From CAYXDO01 sp964463485 (GTDB lineage Bacteria; Myxococcota; Kuafuiibacteriia; Kuafuiibacteriales; Kuafuiibacteriaceae): a stretch of 64,000 nt of DNA. The notes under the pieces were generated by a model that saw nothing but the letters and a program-made list of their open reading frames with translations, had not been told where the DNA came from and made no database searches. The stretch is taken from the NCBI GenBank assembly GCA_964463485.1, contig CAYXDO010000017.1:1-64000 (forward strand). The letters are read 5' to 3'. A program made the position numbers and the translations under genes. This document shows, piece after piece, positions 53,664 to 62,972 of this stretch (position 1 is its first letter; each line of letters begins with the position of its first letter).

Positions 53664-56405
53664 TCAGGCTTTGAGGAGCTGGCGGAGCACGTATCGAAGG
53701 ATGCCGCCGTGCCTGTAGTATTCGATCTCGTTCGGCGTATCGAGGCGCGCCCGAGCGTCGAAGGTGAGCTCGGACCCGTCTTCGCGGCGCGCGGTGACTT
53801 TCAGCGTGCGTCCCTTGGCGAATTTGGTCGAGATCCCTTCGGCCACGCCGGCGATGCTCAGCGTCTCTTTGCCGGTGAGTCCGAGAGTGTCCGCGGTCTG
53901 ACCGTTCAGAAGCTCGAGCGGCAGGATACCCATACCCACCAAGTTGCTCCGGTGAATTCGCTCGTAACTCTCGGCGATCACCGCTCGCACTCCGAGGAGC
54001 GCGGGACCCTTTGCGGCCCAGTCCCGGGAGCTACCCGAGCCGTACTCCTTGCCGGCGACGACGACGAGGGGGGCGCCCTCGGCGGCGTAGCGCATGGCGG
54101 CGTCGTAGATGCTGAGTTGCTCACCGCTCGGGACGTGGAGCGTCAACCCACCTTCCACCCCGCTCAGCATCTTGTTCTTGATGCGGATGTTGGCGAAGGT
54201 CCCGCGCACCATCACCTCGTGGTTGCCGCGGCGCGCGCCATACTGATTGAAATCCTTGGGCTTGACGCCGTTGGCCTGGAGGTACACGCCGGCCGGGCTG
54301 TCGAGCTTGATCGAGCCTGCCGGAGAGATGTGGTCGGTGGTCACGCTGTCTCCGAAGATGGCCAACACGCGCGCGAACGCGATGTCCTTGGGCGCGCCGG
54401 GCTCCTTACCCATGTCTTCGAAATACGGCGGGTGTTTGATGTAGGTGGAGTCGTCGCTCCAGGCGTACGTCGAGGTCTTCGGGACCTCGATGGCGCGCCA
54501 GCGCTCGTCGCCGGTGAAGACGTCGGCGTAGCGCTTCTCGAACTGCTCGGTTCGTACGCAGCTCGATACGGCTCCTTCGATCTCTTTGGTCGTGGGCCAG
54601 AGGTCCGCCAGGTAGATGAGCTTGCCGTCTTTGCCCGTCCCGATGGGTTCCGATCTCAGGTCGATGTCGACGCGACCGGCGAGCGCGTACGCGACGACGA
54701 GCGGTGGAGACGCAAGATAATTCGCCCGCGCGTGAGGGCTCACGCGGCCTTCGAAGTTGCGATTTCCGGAGAGTACGGCGGCGACGACGAGGTGCCCGTG
54801 CTCGACCGCCGCGGCCACCGCGTCAGGGACGGGTCCGCTGTTGCCGATGCAGGTGGTGCACCCATAACCCACCACGTGAAACTTGAGTTGCTCGAGATAG
54901 GACAGCAACCCAGCCTCTGCGAGATAGTCAGCCACGACTTGAGATCCAGGCGCCAGGCTGGTCTTGACCCAGGGCTTGGTCGAGAGTCCACGCTCCACCG
55001 CTTTTTTCGCTACGAGGCCGGCCGCGACCAACACCGAGGGGTTCGAAGTGTTGGTGCAGCTCGTGATCGCGGCGATCACCACGGCGCCGTCCGAGAGCGT
55101 CGCCCGCGTACCTCCGTCGAGAGTGACCTCGACTTTGTCGTCAGCGATCTTCATATCCGCGGGCGCGGCGATCTTGGCGGGCGTTTTGATCGCGCCGTCT
55201 TTCAACCCCGGGAGCGCCTTGGCGAACGAGGACTTCACGTCGGAGAGCAGCACGCGGTCCTGCGGGCGCTTGGGCCCGGCGAGGCTCGGCTCGATCTTCG
55301 ACAAATCGAGCGCGAGCACGTCGCTGTAGTTCGCCTCGGGCGTCTCCACGGTGTGAAACAGGCCCTGGGTCTTGGTGTACGCCTCGACGAGTGAGATCGC
55401 TTGCGCGGGCCGACCCGTGAAGCGCAGGTAGGCGAGAGTCTCCGCGTCGACCGGGAAGATTCCGCAGGTCGCTCCATACTCAGGCGCCATGTTCGCGACG
55501 GTGGCGCGATCGGCGAGCGACAGGGCACTCAGCCCGGGCCCGAAGAACTCGACGAACTTCCCGACCACGCCTTTCTTGCGCAAGGCCTCGGTCACGGTGA
55601 GCACGAGATCGGTGGCGGTCGCGCCTTCCGGCAACCGACCCGACAGACGCACACCCACCACTTGCGGTACCAACATCGAGATCGGCTGGCCGAGCATCGC
55701 GGCCTCCGCTTCGATACCGCCGACACCCCAACCGAGCACACCCAGGCCGTTGACCATCGTGGTGTGTGAGTCGGTGCCGACGAGAGTGTCCGGCAGGAGC
55801 GTCGAGACGCCGCCCGCGTCACGACGGGTCACCACCGTCGCGAGGTGCTCCAAGTTCACTTGGTGCACGATGCCGGTGCCGGGCGGAACGACGCGGAAGC
55901 TCGCGAACGAACCCTGGCCCCAACGCAAGAATCGGTAGCGCTCGAGGTTGCGCTCGAACTCGAGCGCCACGTTCTGCGCGAACGCGTCCTTGGTTCCGAA
56001 CGCGTCGACTTGCACGGAGTGATCGATCACGAGATCCACCGGCTGATTCGGATTGATCCGGTTGGGATCGCCCCCCATGCGGCGCATCGCGTCTCGCATC
56101 GCCGCGAGATCGACCACCGCGGGCACGCCCGTGAAGTCTTGGAGGATCACTCGCGCCGGCATGAATTGGATTTCACGCGTGGGCTCGGCCTTGGCGTTCC
56201 AGCGGGCCAGGGCTTGGATGTCGTCCGAAGTGGCTGTCTCGCCGTCTTCGCGACGAAGCAGATTCTCGAGGAGAATCTTGTGCGCGTAAGGGAGCCTCGC
56301 GATCGAGAAGCCCTGTTTCTCCAGCACGTCGAGCCGCGCGATCGCGAACTTCTGCCTGGCGACCTCGAGGGTCGAGCGTGCGCCGAAAGAATCTCGGATA
56401 CTCAT
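53664..56405 (-). CDS. acnA: aconitate hydratase A
   Basis: About 913 residues from the ATG at 56405 (MSIRDSFGARSTLE...), chosen because the upstream extension is a repeat-rich, Gly/Thr/Pro segment unlike the family. Converts citrate to isocitrate in the TCA cycle; 4Fe-4S enzyme. Fe-S ligand cysteines sit in ITSCTNTSNPSV and GYGCTTCIGNSGP. The other signatures are LVIDHSVQVDAFG, GTDSHTTMVNGLGVLGWGVGGIEAEAAMLGQP and, in the swivel domain, KEYGSGSSRDWAAKG and SYERIHRSNLVGMGILPL. Length and order are typical of AcnA, not AcnB. Confidence 0.96.
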   Translation of the reverse strand: MSIRDSFGARSTLEVARQKFAIARLDVLEKQGFSIARLPYAHKILLENLLRREDGETATSDDIQALARWNAKAEPTREIQFMPARVILQDFTGVPAVVDLAAMRDAMRRMGGDPNRINPNQPVDLVIDHSVQVDAFGTKDAFAQNVALEFERNLERYRFLRWGQGSFASFRVVPPGTGIVHQVNLEHLATVVTRRDAGGVSTLLPDTLVGTDSHTTMVNGLGVLGWGVGGIEAEAAMLGQPISMLVPQVVGVRLSGRLPEGATATDLVLTVTEALRKKGVVGKFVEFFGPGLSALSLADRATVANMAPEYGATCGIFPVDAETLAYLRFTGRPAQAISLVEAYTKTQGLFHTVETPEANYSDVLALDLSKIEPSLAGPKRPQDRVLLSDVKSSFAKALPGLKDGAIKTPAKIAAPADMKIADDKVEVTLDGGTRATLSDGAVVIAAITSCTNTSNPSVLVAAGLVAKKAVERGLSTKPWVKTSLAPGSQVVADYLAEAGLLSYLEQLKFHVVGYGCTTCIGNSGPVPDAVAAAVEHGHLVVAAVLSGNRNFEGRVSPHARANYLASPPLVVAYALAGRVDIDLRSEPIGTGKDGKLIYLADLWPTTKEIEGAVSSCVRTEQFEKRYADVFTGDERWRAIEVPKTSTYAWSDDSTYIKHPPYFEDMGKEPGAPKDIAFARVLAIFGDSVTTDHISPAGSIKLDSPAGVYLQANGVKPKDFNQYGARRGNHEVMVRGTFANIRIKNKMLSGVEGGLTLHVPSGEQLSIYDAAMRYAAEGAPLVVVAGKEYGSGSSRDWAAKGPALLGVRAVIAESYERIHRSNLVGMGILPLELLNGQTADTLGLTGKETLSIAGVAEGISTKFAKGRTLKVTARREDGSELTFDARARLDTPNEIEYYRHGGILRYVLRQLLKA

Positions 56406-56468
56406 CGGTCGGGCTCTATCAGTTTCGATCGAGCGAGGCCAGCGTGGACCAGGTCCCGAGCCGGTTCC

Positions 56469-56512
56469 GGTCCCGGTTCGTCCCGCTTCCGGTCCCGGTT
56501 CGTCCCGCTTCC
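56469..56512. repeat. 22-bp tandem repeat upstream of acnA
   Basis: Two perfect adjacent copies of GGTCCCGGTTCGTCCCGCTT+CC in the spacer between the divergent acnA and helicase genes. The spacer is less than 200 bp, so this lies close to both promoters. Confidence 0.8.
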
Positions 56513-56604
56513 GGTCCGATTTCCGCCGGGTCGGGACAGCGGCCCGGCTGGAGGTCCGGACAAGACACAAGACAAACCGCTCCTCGCCAGCCTAGGTTCG
56601 CGCG

Positions 56605-58875
56605 GTGATCGAGCTCGACCTTCGGTCGATCCTCAACGCGGAGCAATTCAGGGCGGCCACTACGCTCGAAGGCCCGCTCCTCGTGCTCGCGGGCGCAGGA
56701 ACAGGAAAGACGCGGGTGCTCGTGCACCGCATCGCCGAGCTCCTCGGTTCCGGCCTCGCCGAGCCTTGGGAGGTCTTGGCCGTCACCTTCACCAACAAAG
56801 CCGCCGGAGAGATGCGACGTCGCCTCGAAACGCTCGTGGGCGATCGCGCGCGCGGGAGCTGGATCGGGACGTTCCACGCGACGTGCGGCCGAATCTTGCG
56901 CCGCGAAGCGAAGCGTATCGGCTTCGATCCGAGCTTCACTATCTACGACACCGACGACTCCGAGCGAGTCATGCGATCGATCCTCAAGGAGCTGAAGGTC
57001 GATCCCAAGAAGGTGACTCCGCGCTCGGTGCTCCACGAGATCGACCAAGCCAAGAACGCCGGCCTCGGGCCCGGTGAGTACGTGGACTCGAAGCTCGGGG
57101 AGCTCGCTGGGCCGGCGGGCCTCGCGGCTCGCAAGGCCTACGGTCCCTACCAAGACGCGCTGGCCCGATCGAACGCGATGGACTTCGGTGACCTCCTGCT
57201 CCGCACCGTCGTGCTGTTCCGGGAGCACCCGGAGGCGACGGAGCGCTACGCCCATCGCTTTCGATTCACCTTGGTCGACGAGTTCCAAGACACCAACCGA
57301 GTGCAGTTGGAGCTCCTGCGTCACCTCGCCAAGGTGCACGGGAACCTCATGGTCGTAGGCGACGACGACCAAGCCATCTACGGCTGGCGCGGCGCGGACG
57401 TCCGAAACATCCTCGACTTTCCGAAGACCTTCCCTGGCTCCGCGGTGGTGAAGCTCGAGGAGAATTATCGGTCGACCCAGAACATCTTGACCGCCGCAAA
57501 CGCGGTGATTCGGCGGAACAAAGCTCGTCACGACAAGTCACTTTTCACGGGCAACCCAGAGGGTCTGAAGGTCGGTGTGGCGATGCTCGAGCAGGCCGAC
57601 GACGAAGCGTGGCTCGTCGCCGAGACGATCGCCCAACGTATCAAACGCGGTGAGCAACCCAGCAACTTCGCGGTGCTCTATCGGATGAACGCGCAGTCTC
57701 GCGCGTTCGAAGACGCGCTCCGCCAGCGACGCGTGCCGCACGAAGTCATCGGGTCCATCGGCTTCTTCGAACGGCGAGAGGTGAAGGACCTGCTCGCGTA
57801 TCTGAGGATCCTCCACAACCCGGCCTCCGTCGAAGACTTCGAGCGCGTGGCGAACGTCCCGAGGCGAGGGATCGGTGACACGACGCTCGAGCGGCTGCGC
57901 GCCGTCGGTGTCAAACACGGAAAGCCGGGCGCGTTCGTGCTCGACGTCGACGAAGTCTCCCTCGGCGCGAGCGGCTTGAACAGAGGCGCGGTGAAGAAGC
58001 TCAAGGAGCTCAAGGGTCTCCTCGATCAGCTCGTCGAGCTGAGCAAGACCGCTTCGGCGACTGAGGTCATTCAGGCGGTGGTGCGGCAGACCGGATATTT
58101 CGAATACCTCGAGGAGAGTGATCCGGCCACGTCGGAGGATCGCATCGCCAACGTGGAGGAGCTCGTGAACGTGATCGCCGCGCACGAGGACGAGCTCGCG
58201 GAAGCTCCGCCAGAGAGCGAAGAGGAGGGCATCGGGCTAGCTGGAGCGACGACGCGGCTCGGCGCGGTGCTCGATCACGCGGCGCTGACGAGCTCGAGCG
58301 ACAAGAGCGCCGCTGAGTCTTCGGTGTCGCTGATGACGGTTCACGCGGCGAAGGGGCTCGAGTTTGCGGTGGTGTTCGTGGTCGGGCTCGAGGAGGCGAC
58401 GTTTCCAACGGCGCGTTCGATCGACGCGGGCCCCGAGCAGCTCGAAGAGGAGCGACGGCTTTGTTACGTGGCGATGACGAGAGCGATGCAGGAGCTCAAC
58501 CTGACGTGCGCGCGTTATCGTCGCGTGTGGGGTGACATCGAGTTTCGTCGGCCGTCGCGTTTCTTGGGCGACGTGCCTGACTCGGTGGTGGAGACCTTGG
58601 GCGGCGGGCGTCCCGGCAAGGCCGCAGCTCCGACTCGCGCGCGCGCCTCCGCAGCTCGCGATGAGCCCGAGCTCGTATCGAAGTCAGATCGAGTGGTCGA
58701 CGACGGCGAGATTGGTGTTGGGACGCTCGTCCGTCACAACACGTTTGGCGTAGGGCTCGTCGAAGAAGTGGACGGAGCGGGCCCGCGAGCGAGCCTCGGG
58801 GTTCGCTTCCCCGGGGTCGGGATGAAACGTGTCGTGGCTCGCTTCGTGACGCCCGAACGCCCGAAAAGCTGGTAA
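56605..58875 (+). CDS. uvrD: UvrD/PcrA-type 3'-5' DNA helicase
   Basis: 756 residues, usual length. SF1A motifs in order: I LLVLAGAGTGKTRVLVHRI, Ia FTNKAAGEMRRRL, II LVDEFQDTN, III GDDDQAIYGWRGA, IV region LLYRMNAQSRAFEDAL, V VSLMTVHAAKGLEFAVVFVVGLEE and VI RRLCYVAMTRAMQ. The C-terminal ~60 residues (GTLVRHNTFGVGLVEEVDG...VRFPGVGMKRVV) form the Tudor-like domain of PcrA/UvrD that binds RNA polymerase in transcription-coupled repair. Start is GTG. Divergent from acnA. Confidence 0.95.
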   Translation: MIELDLRSILNAEQFRAATTLEGPLLVLAGAGTGKTRVLVHRIAELLGSGLAEPWEVLAVTFTNKAAGEMRRRLETLVGDRARGSWIGTFHATCGRILRREAKRIGFDPSFTIYDTDDSERVMRSILKELKVDPKKVTPRSVLHEIDQAKNAGLGPGEYVDSKLGELAGPAGLAARKAYGPYQDALARSNAMDFGDLLLRTVVLFREHPEATERYAHRFRFTLVDEFQDTNRVQLELLRHLAKVHGNLMVVGDDDQAIYGWRGADVRNILDFPKTFPGSAVVKLEENYRSTQNILTAANAVIRRNKARHDKSLFTGNPEGLKVGVAMLEQADDEAWLVAETIAQRIKRGEQPSNFAVLYRMNAQSRAFEDALRQRRVPHEVIGSIGFFERREVKDLLAYLRILHNPASVEDFERVANVPRRGIGDTTLERLRAVGVKHGKPGAFVLDVDEVSLGASGLNRGAVKKLKELKGLLDQLVELSKTASATEVIQAVVRQTGYFEYLEESDPATSEDRIANVEELVNVIAAHEDELAEAPPESEEEGIGLAGATTRLGAVLDHAALTSSSDKSAAESSVSLMTVHAAKGLEFAVVFVVGLEEATFPTARSIDAGPEQLEEERRLCYVAMTRAMQELNLTCARYRRVWGDIEFRRPSRFLGDVPDSVVETLGGGRPGKAAAPTRARASAARDEPELVSKSDRVVDDGEIGVGTLVRHNTFGVGLVEEVDGAGPRASLGVRFPGVGMKRVVARFVTPERPKSW

Positions 58876-58898
58876 GGTCCGGGGTCACCGCTGCCTCG

Positions 58899-61118
58899 AT
58901 GGACGTCCGTTGCGAGAAATGCGGGACCGAGTACGAGTTCGACGAAGACCGCATCGGACCGAACGGGGTCACCGTCAAATGCACGGCATGCGGGCACGTC
59001 TTCAAGGTCCTGAGGAAACAGAAGGCCAATGCGGCCGCAGGGGATTGGCTCGTCAAGAAGCAGGACGGCCAGGTCGTCTCCTTCAAGCAGCTCACGACGC
59101 TCCAGAAATGGATCGTGGAAGGCCGAATCGCCCGGGACGATGAGATCAGCCGCAACTCTGAGACTTGGAAGAGGCTAGGCAACATCGCCGAGCTCGACCC
59201 GTTCTTCGCGGTCTTCGACAAAGCCGAGGCGCTCAACGAGCTCGTCTCGACCGGGCAGGTCACGGGTATGGAGCGTCCGCTCTCGCTCGATGGCAGCCAA
59301 ATGCTCGCGCCCTCCAGCCCCGTCGAGCTCGCTGACACGGTCGCGCCCGCTTCACCTGCGGCGGCAGTCGTCGCTGGACTCTCAGAGGTCACCTCACCTC
59401 ACGACCCTTCGTTCGTGTCGCCGACGGTGGACCCGGCCAAGACGCGCTCGATGAGCGCGCCCAAGCGCCCGAGCAATGGCGCTTCGCCAGCCTTCGCCAA
59501 ACAGGCGCCCGCGCCGACGACGGACTTGGTTCAAAACTTCGCGCGCGACGAGAAACGCCGGAAGATTCTCGCGGTCTCCGGCAGCATCGTGCTCATCGGG
59601 TTGCTCGGAGGCGCGTTGCTCGCGTGGTTCGAGCTCCAAGACGAGCCTTCGAAACAGGACCTGCGCAGCGATCCAAAGCTCGCAGCCGCCTACGCGTCCT
59701 TTGACAAGGACTCGCTCGACAGTCTCGCGGAAGCGACCACCGCGTTCGAGGCGGCGCGACGCGAGCGGCCAGAAGACCCCGCCCTGGCTGGAGATCACGC
59801 GCTCGTCATTACGACCCGCGCGGCCGCGCTTCGACGCAACGCGGACGACGACGACGCACGCGCGCTCGCAGCTTCGAACGAGCTTGCGGCCTGGGAAGCG
59901 GCGATGGCTCTGCGCGAAGGTCTGCGCGAGGGCGGCCCGAAGAAGAAGAAGGAAAAGGACCGTGAGCCCGCGCCCCCGCGCCCCAACGTTCCCGCGCCCG
60001 AGGGCCTTCGAGCCGCGGCGACGAAGAACCGAGAAGAGGCCTCGCGCATCCTCAAGCAAGCCCTCGAGATCGCCAAGGTCGCGTACGCGCGCGCCCCCGA
60101 AGCGTTGGAGCCCAGCCGCGCGCTCGCCGACTACTACCGCGTCCAAAAAGACGCTCGCGTCGAGACCTTCCTCGCGATCGCGCGGAAAGCCACGGGTGGC
60201 GTGGCCGAGCCGGGCGTCGCTTACATCGAGGCCGCGGCCTTGTACGCCAAGGGTCCGACGAACACGATCGCGATGGAGGACGCGGCCAATCGCTTGGAGC
60301 GCCTGAGCAAGGAGCAACCCAAGATGGTGCGCGCCTTGGTGCTCCTTGGGCGCGCGACGCTGCTGCTCGGTCAGAAAGAGCGCGCGCGAGCGGCCTTCGA
60401 GAAGGCTATCGCCGCTTCGCCCAAACACGAAGAAGCCCAACGGTTCCTCGAGCTCTTCGGACACAAAGCCGCGCCCGAGCCAGTTACGCCGACCCAAACC
60501 GAAGTCGACGCCGGCGTAGCCGACGCCGAAGCCCACGCCACGGAGCCGCCCCCGAGTCCCGAGCCCGTCCCCGAACCTCTCCCGGACCTGAAGCCGGACG
60601 CGAAGCCCGACCTGAAACCGGACGCGAAGCCCGACCTGAAACCGGACGCGAAGCCCGACGTGAAACCAGACGCGAAGCCCGATCTCGTACGTCCCGAGCT
60701 CGCCAAGCCCGATCCCATCAAGAAAGGCGAGGAAGTGCCGGCCGCTCGCCGCTGCGCCACCTACCCGGATTGCATGAAGGCCGCAGATCACTATCGCGCG
60801 GTGGGTGAGCCCATGGACGCGTTGCTCGCTTACGAACGAGCCTCCGATCGACGTCCCAACGCGCCCCAGGCCTTCATCGGCATGGCCTGGAGCTACCTCG
60901 ATCTCGGCAAGGCCGACGCAGCGCTCGTTCAATTCAAACGCGCCGAACGGATCAACGAAGGGCTCGCCGAGATTCACGTCGGCAAGGGCGCTTGCCACGA
61001 AAAGCTCAGTCAACGAGACGACGCGGTCACGAGTTACAAACGGGCTGTCGAGCTCAAGGCCAGCGGAGCCATGCTCAAGGCCGCACAAAAAGCGCTCGAA
61101 CGTTTGGGCGCCGAGTGA
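58899..61118 (+). CDS. MJ0042-type zinc-ribbon, GYF-2-like and TPR membrane protein
   Basis: 739 residues. Starts MDVRCEKCGTEYEFDEDRIGPNGVTVKCTACGHVFKV, an MJ0042 zinc ribbon. Next a GYF_2-like region (WLVKKQDGQVVSFKQLTTLQKWIVEGRIARDDEISR). One transmembrane helix (about 225-245, LAVSGSIVLIGLLGGALLAWFELQ) leads to TPR-rich helices (about 250-545). Then come a Pro-rich segment with four 8-residue PDAKPDLK-type repeats (encoded by 24-bp tandem DNA) and a second TPR group. This zinc-ribbon/TPR architecture is common in Myxococcota, often tied to motility or development; the exact role is unknown. Confidence 0.88.
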   Translation: MDVRCEKCGTEYEFDEDRIGPNGVTVKCTACGHVFKVLRKQKANAAAGDWLVKKQDGQVVSFKQLTTLQKWIVEGRIARDDEISRNSETWKRLGNIAELDPFFAVFDKAEALNELVSTGQVTGMERPLSLDGSQMLAPSSPVELADTVAPASPAAAVVAGLSEVTSPHDPSFVSPTVDPAKTRSMSAPKRPSNGASPAFAKQAPAPTTDLVQNFARDEKRRKILAVSGSIVLIGLLGGALLAWFELQDEPSKQDLRSDPKLAAAYASFDKDSLDSLAEATTAFEAARRERPEDPALAGDHALVITTRAAALRRNADDDDARALAASNELAAWEAAMALREGLREGGPKKKKEKDREPAPPRPNVPAPEGLRAAATKNREEASRILKQALEIAKVAYARAPEALEPSRALADYYRVQKDARVETFLAIARKATGGVAEPGVAYIEAAALYAKGPTNTIAMEDAANRLERLSKEQPKMVRALVLLGRATLLLGQKERARAAFEKAIAASPKHEEAQRFLELFGHKAAPEPVTPTQTEVDAGVADAEAHATEPPPSPEPVPEPLPDLKPDAKPDLKPDAKPDLKPDAKPDVKPDAKPDLVRPELAKPDPIKKGEEVPAARRCATYPDCMKAADHYRAVGEPMDALLAYERASDRRPNAPQAFIGMAWSYLDLGKADAALVQFKRAERINEGLAEIHVGKGACHEKLSQRDDAVTSYKRAVELKASGAMLKAAQKALERLGAE
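60585..60680. repeat. four tandem 24-bp repeats encoding PDLKPDAK-type units
   Basis: Copies at 60585-60608, 60609-60632, 60633-60656 and 60657-60680 of GACCTGAAACCGGACGCGAAGCCC with a few changes. Each adds eight residues to a Pro/Asp/Lys linker. Copy number may vary between strains and would keep frame. Confidence 0.9.
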
Positions 61119-61125
61119 GCACGCC

Positions 61126-61470
61126 GTGAAGATCGACGAAAGAGAGGCTCGACGGATCGCGCGGCTCGCGTGCCTCGAGCTTTTGCGCGTCGAGACCCGC
61201 CCTGGCGCTTTCGAGGAGCCTGCCGCCCCGCTCTTCTCCGCTGATCAACTTTCTGCGCTCGCGCACGACCTCGAGGCGGTGCTCGGCTACGTCGAGCGTA
61301 TCGCCGAGCTCGACCTCGCCGACGTTCCGCCGACTTCCCATGGCGTGTCGCTCCCGACGTCCCTTCGCGCGGACGCGAGCGCGGCGTCGCTCGAAGCGGC
61401 CGCGGTCCTACGCGCGGCGGCCCTCCACGACGAAGACAGCTTCCTCGTTCAGAAGATCCTCGACGGATGA
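61126..61470 (+). CDS. gatC: Asp/Glu-tRNA amidotransferase subunit C
   Basis: 114 residues from a GTG (VKIDEREARRIARLACLELL...), chosen because this is the normal GatC N-terminus; the frame extends further upstream but only over the previous gene. Family markers are ARLACLEL near 12, LFSADQLSALAHDLEAVLGYVERIAELDLADVPPTSH near 40 and DEDSFLVQKILDG at the end. GatC wraps GatA and GatB and stabilises the complex. It overlaps gatA by 4 bases (ATGA). Confidence 0.92.
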   Translation: MKIDEREARRIARLACLELLRVETRPGAFEEPAAPLFSADQLSALAHDLEAVLGYVERIAELDLADVPPTSHGVSLPTSLRADASAASLEAAAVLRAAALHDEDSFLVQKILDG

Positions 61471-62930
61471 GTGACCTGTCGACATTGAGCGCCAAGGAGT
61501 TGAGCGAAGGATACCGGACGCGCAGCTTCACCCCGAGCGACGTCGTCGAGGCTTGTTTGGCGCAGAGCGATCGGATCGCGCCGCTGAACGCGTTCTTGAC
61601 CGTCGATGCGGAGGGCGCGCGAAGACGAGCGCGCGAGGCCGACCTCCGCGTGAGCTCACCGAGGTCTGCGCTCGACGGCGTTCCCTTGGCGCTCAAGGAC
61701 AACATCGTGACGGCGGGCGTTCGAACGACCGCTGGTTCCAAGATCTTGGAGGGTTGGGTACCGCCTTACTCCGCGACGGTCGTGTCTCGCCTCGAGGCCG
61801 CGGGCGCGATCGTCCTCGGAAAGACCAACCTCGACGAGCTCGGCATGGGGAGCTCTTCGGAGCACAGCGCGTACGGTCCGGTTCGAAATCCTCACGATCC
61901 AGCGCGAGTCCCCGGCGGGAGCTCCGGCGGGAGCGCGGTCGCGGTGGCCGCGCGGGCTACGCCGCTCGCGCTCGGCAGCGACACCGGCGGCTCGATTCGC
62001 CAGCCCGCCTCGATGTGCGGCGTCTTCGGCCTCAAGCCGACCTACGGCCGCGTCTCGCGATACGGGCTCGTGGCCTACGCGAGCTCCCTCGATCAAATCG
62101 GTCCCTTCGCTCGCACGACTTACGACCTCGCCGAAATCACACGCATCATCGCCGGTCACGATCCGTCTGAGTCCACGACCCTCGACCTTCCGGTGCCGGA
62201 TTATTCGGCCTTCGTAGGAACCTCGGTCCGAGGCCTCAAGATCGGCACGCCCAGAGAGTACTTCTCTTCGGACGGTGCCGGCCTCGATCCCGAGGTCGGA
62301 GCGCTCGTCGAGCGCGGACTCAGCTCGCTCGTAGAGGCCGGCGCAGAGCTCGTGCCGTTGAGCCTGCCGCACTCACGATTTGCGATCGCCGCGTATTACT
62401 TGATCGCGACGGCCGAGGCGTCTTCCAACCTCGCTCGCTTCGATGGCGTTCGCTACGGGCCAAGAGTCTCGGGGAAAGATTACGCGGAGAGCGTCGCACG
62501 CACACGACGTCAAGGCTTCGGCGACGAGGTGCAACGACGCATCGCGCTCGGGACCTTCGTGCTCTCCGCCGGCTACTACGAAGCCTACTACGGCAAGGCT
62601 CAGCGCGTACGAACGCTGATTCGTCGAGACTTCGAGGCCGCGTTCGAACGCTGCGACGTGTTGGCGACCCCCGTGGCGCCCACGCCAGCCTTCTCGTTGG
62701 GCGAGAAGCTCACCGATCCTTTGGCGATGTACCTGGCCGACGTGATGACGATCGGGGTGAGCCTGGCGGGCCTCCCGGCGCTCTCTGCGCCTGTGGGTTT
62801 GACGCGGGCGAGGTTGCCGGTCGGCATCCAGCTCATCGCTCCGTGGCTCGAGGAGGGACGTCTATTTCAGACGGCCCACGTGATCGAAGGGCTCGGAGCG
62901 GCAGCGATCTCACCCGTCCGGATTGACTGA
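61467..62930 (+). CDS. gatA: Asp/Glu-tRNA amidotransferase subunit A (amidase)
   Basis: 487 residues. Amidase-signature catalytic triad: Lys in PLALKDNIVT (near 78), cis-Ser in VPGGSSGGSAVAV (near 152) and nucleophile Ser in GSDTGGSIRQPAS (near 176). The C-terminal part keeps GYYEAYYGKAQRVRTLI and GLPALSAPVG. GatA releases ammonia from Gln for conversion of mischarged Glu-tRNA(Gln) or Asp-tRNA(Asn). gatB is not adjacent in this window. Cotranscribed with gatC. Confidence 0.95.
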   Translation: MSDLSTLSAKELSEGYRTRSFTPSDVVEACLAQSDRIAPLNAFLTVDAEGARRRAREADLRVSSPRSALDGVPLALKDNIVTAGVRTTAGSKILEGWVPPYSATVVSRLEAAGAIVLGKTNLDELGMGSSSEHSAYGPVRNPHDPARVPGGSSGGSAVAVAARATPLALGSDTGGSIRQPASMCGVFGLKPTYGRVSRYGLVAYASSLDQIGPFARTTYDLAEITRIIAGHDPSESTTLDLPVPDYSAFVGTSVRGLKIGTPREYFSSDGAGLDPEVGALVERGLSSLVEAGAELVPLSLPHSRFAIAAYYLIATAEASSNLARFDGVRYGPRVSGKDYAESVARTRRQGFGDEVQRRIALGTFVLSAGYYEAYYGKAQRVRTLIRRDFEAAFERCDVLATPVAPTPAFSLGEKLTDPLAMYLADVMTIGVSLAGLPALSAPVGLTRARLPVGIQLIAPWLEEGRLFQTAHVIEGLGAAAISPVRID

Positions 62931-62972
62931 GGCGAGCCATTCAGCCGGAATGCCCCCGACACGAGGGCTACC

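Noticed and set aside
53709..55394. 561-codon open frame on the plus strand
   Set aside because: It is the antisense strand of acnA.
59394..61088. 564-codon open frame on the minus strand
   Set aside because: It is antisense to the zinc-ribbon/TPR gene and has no motif.
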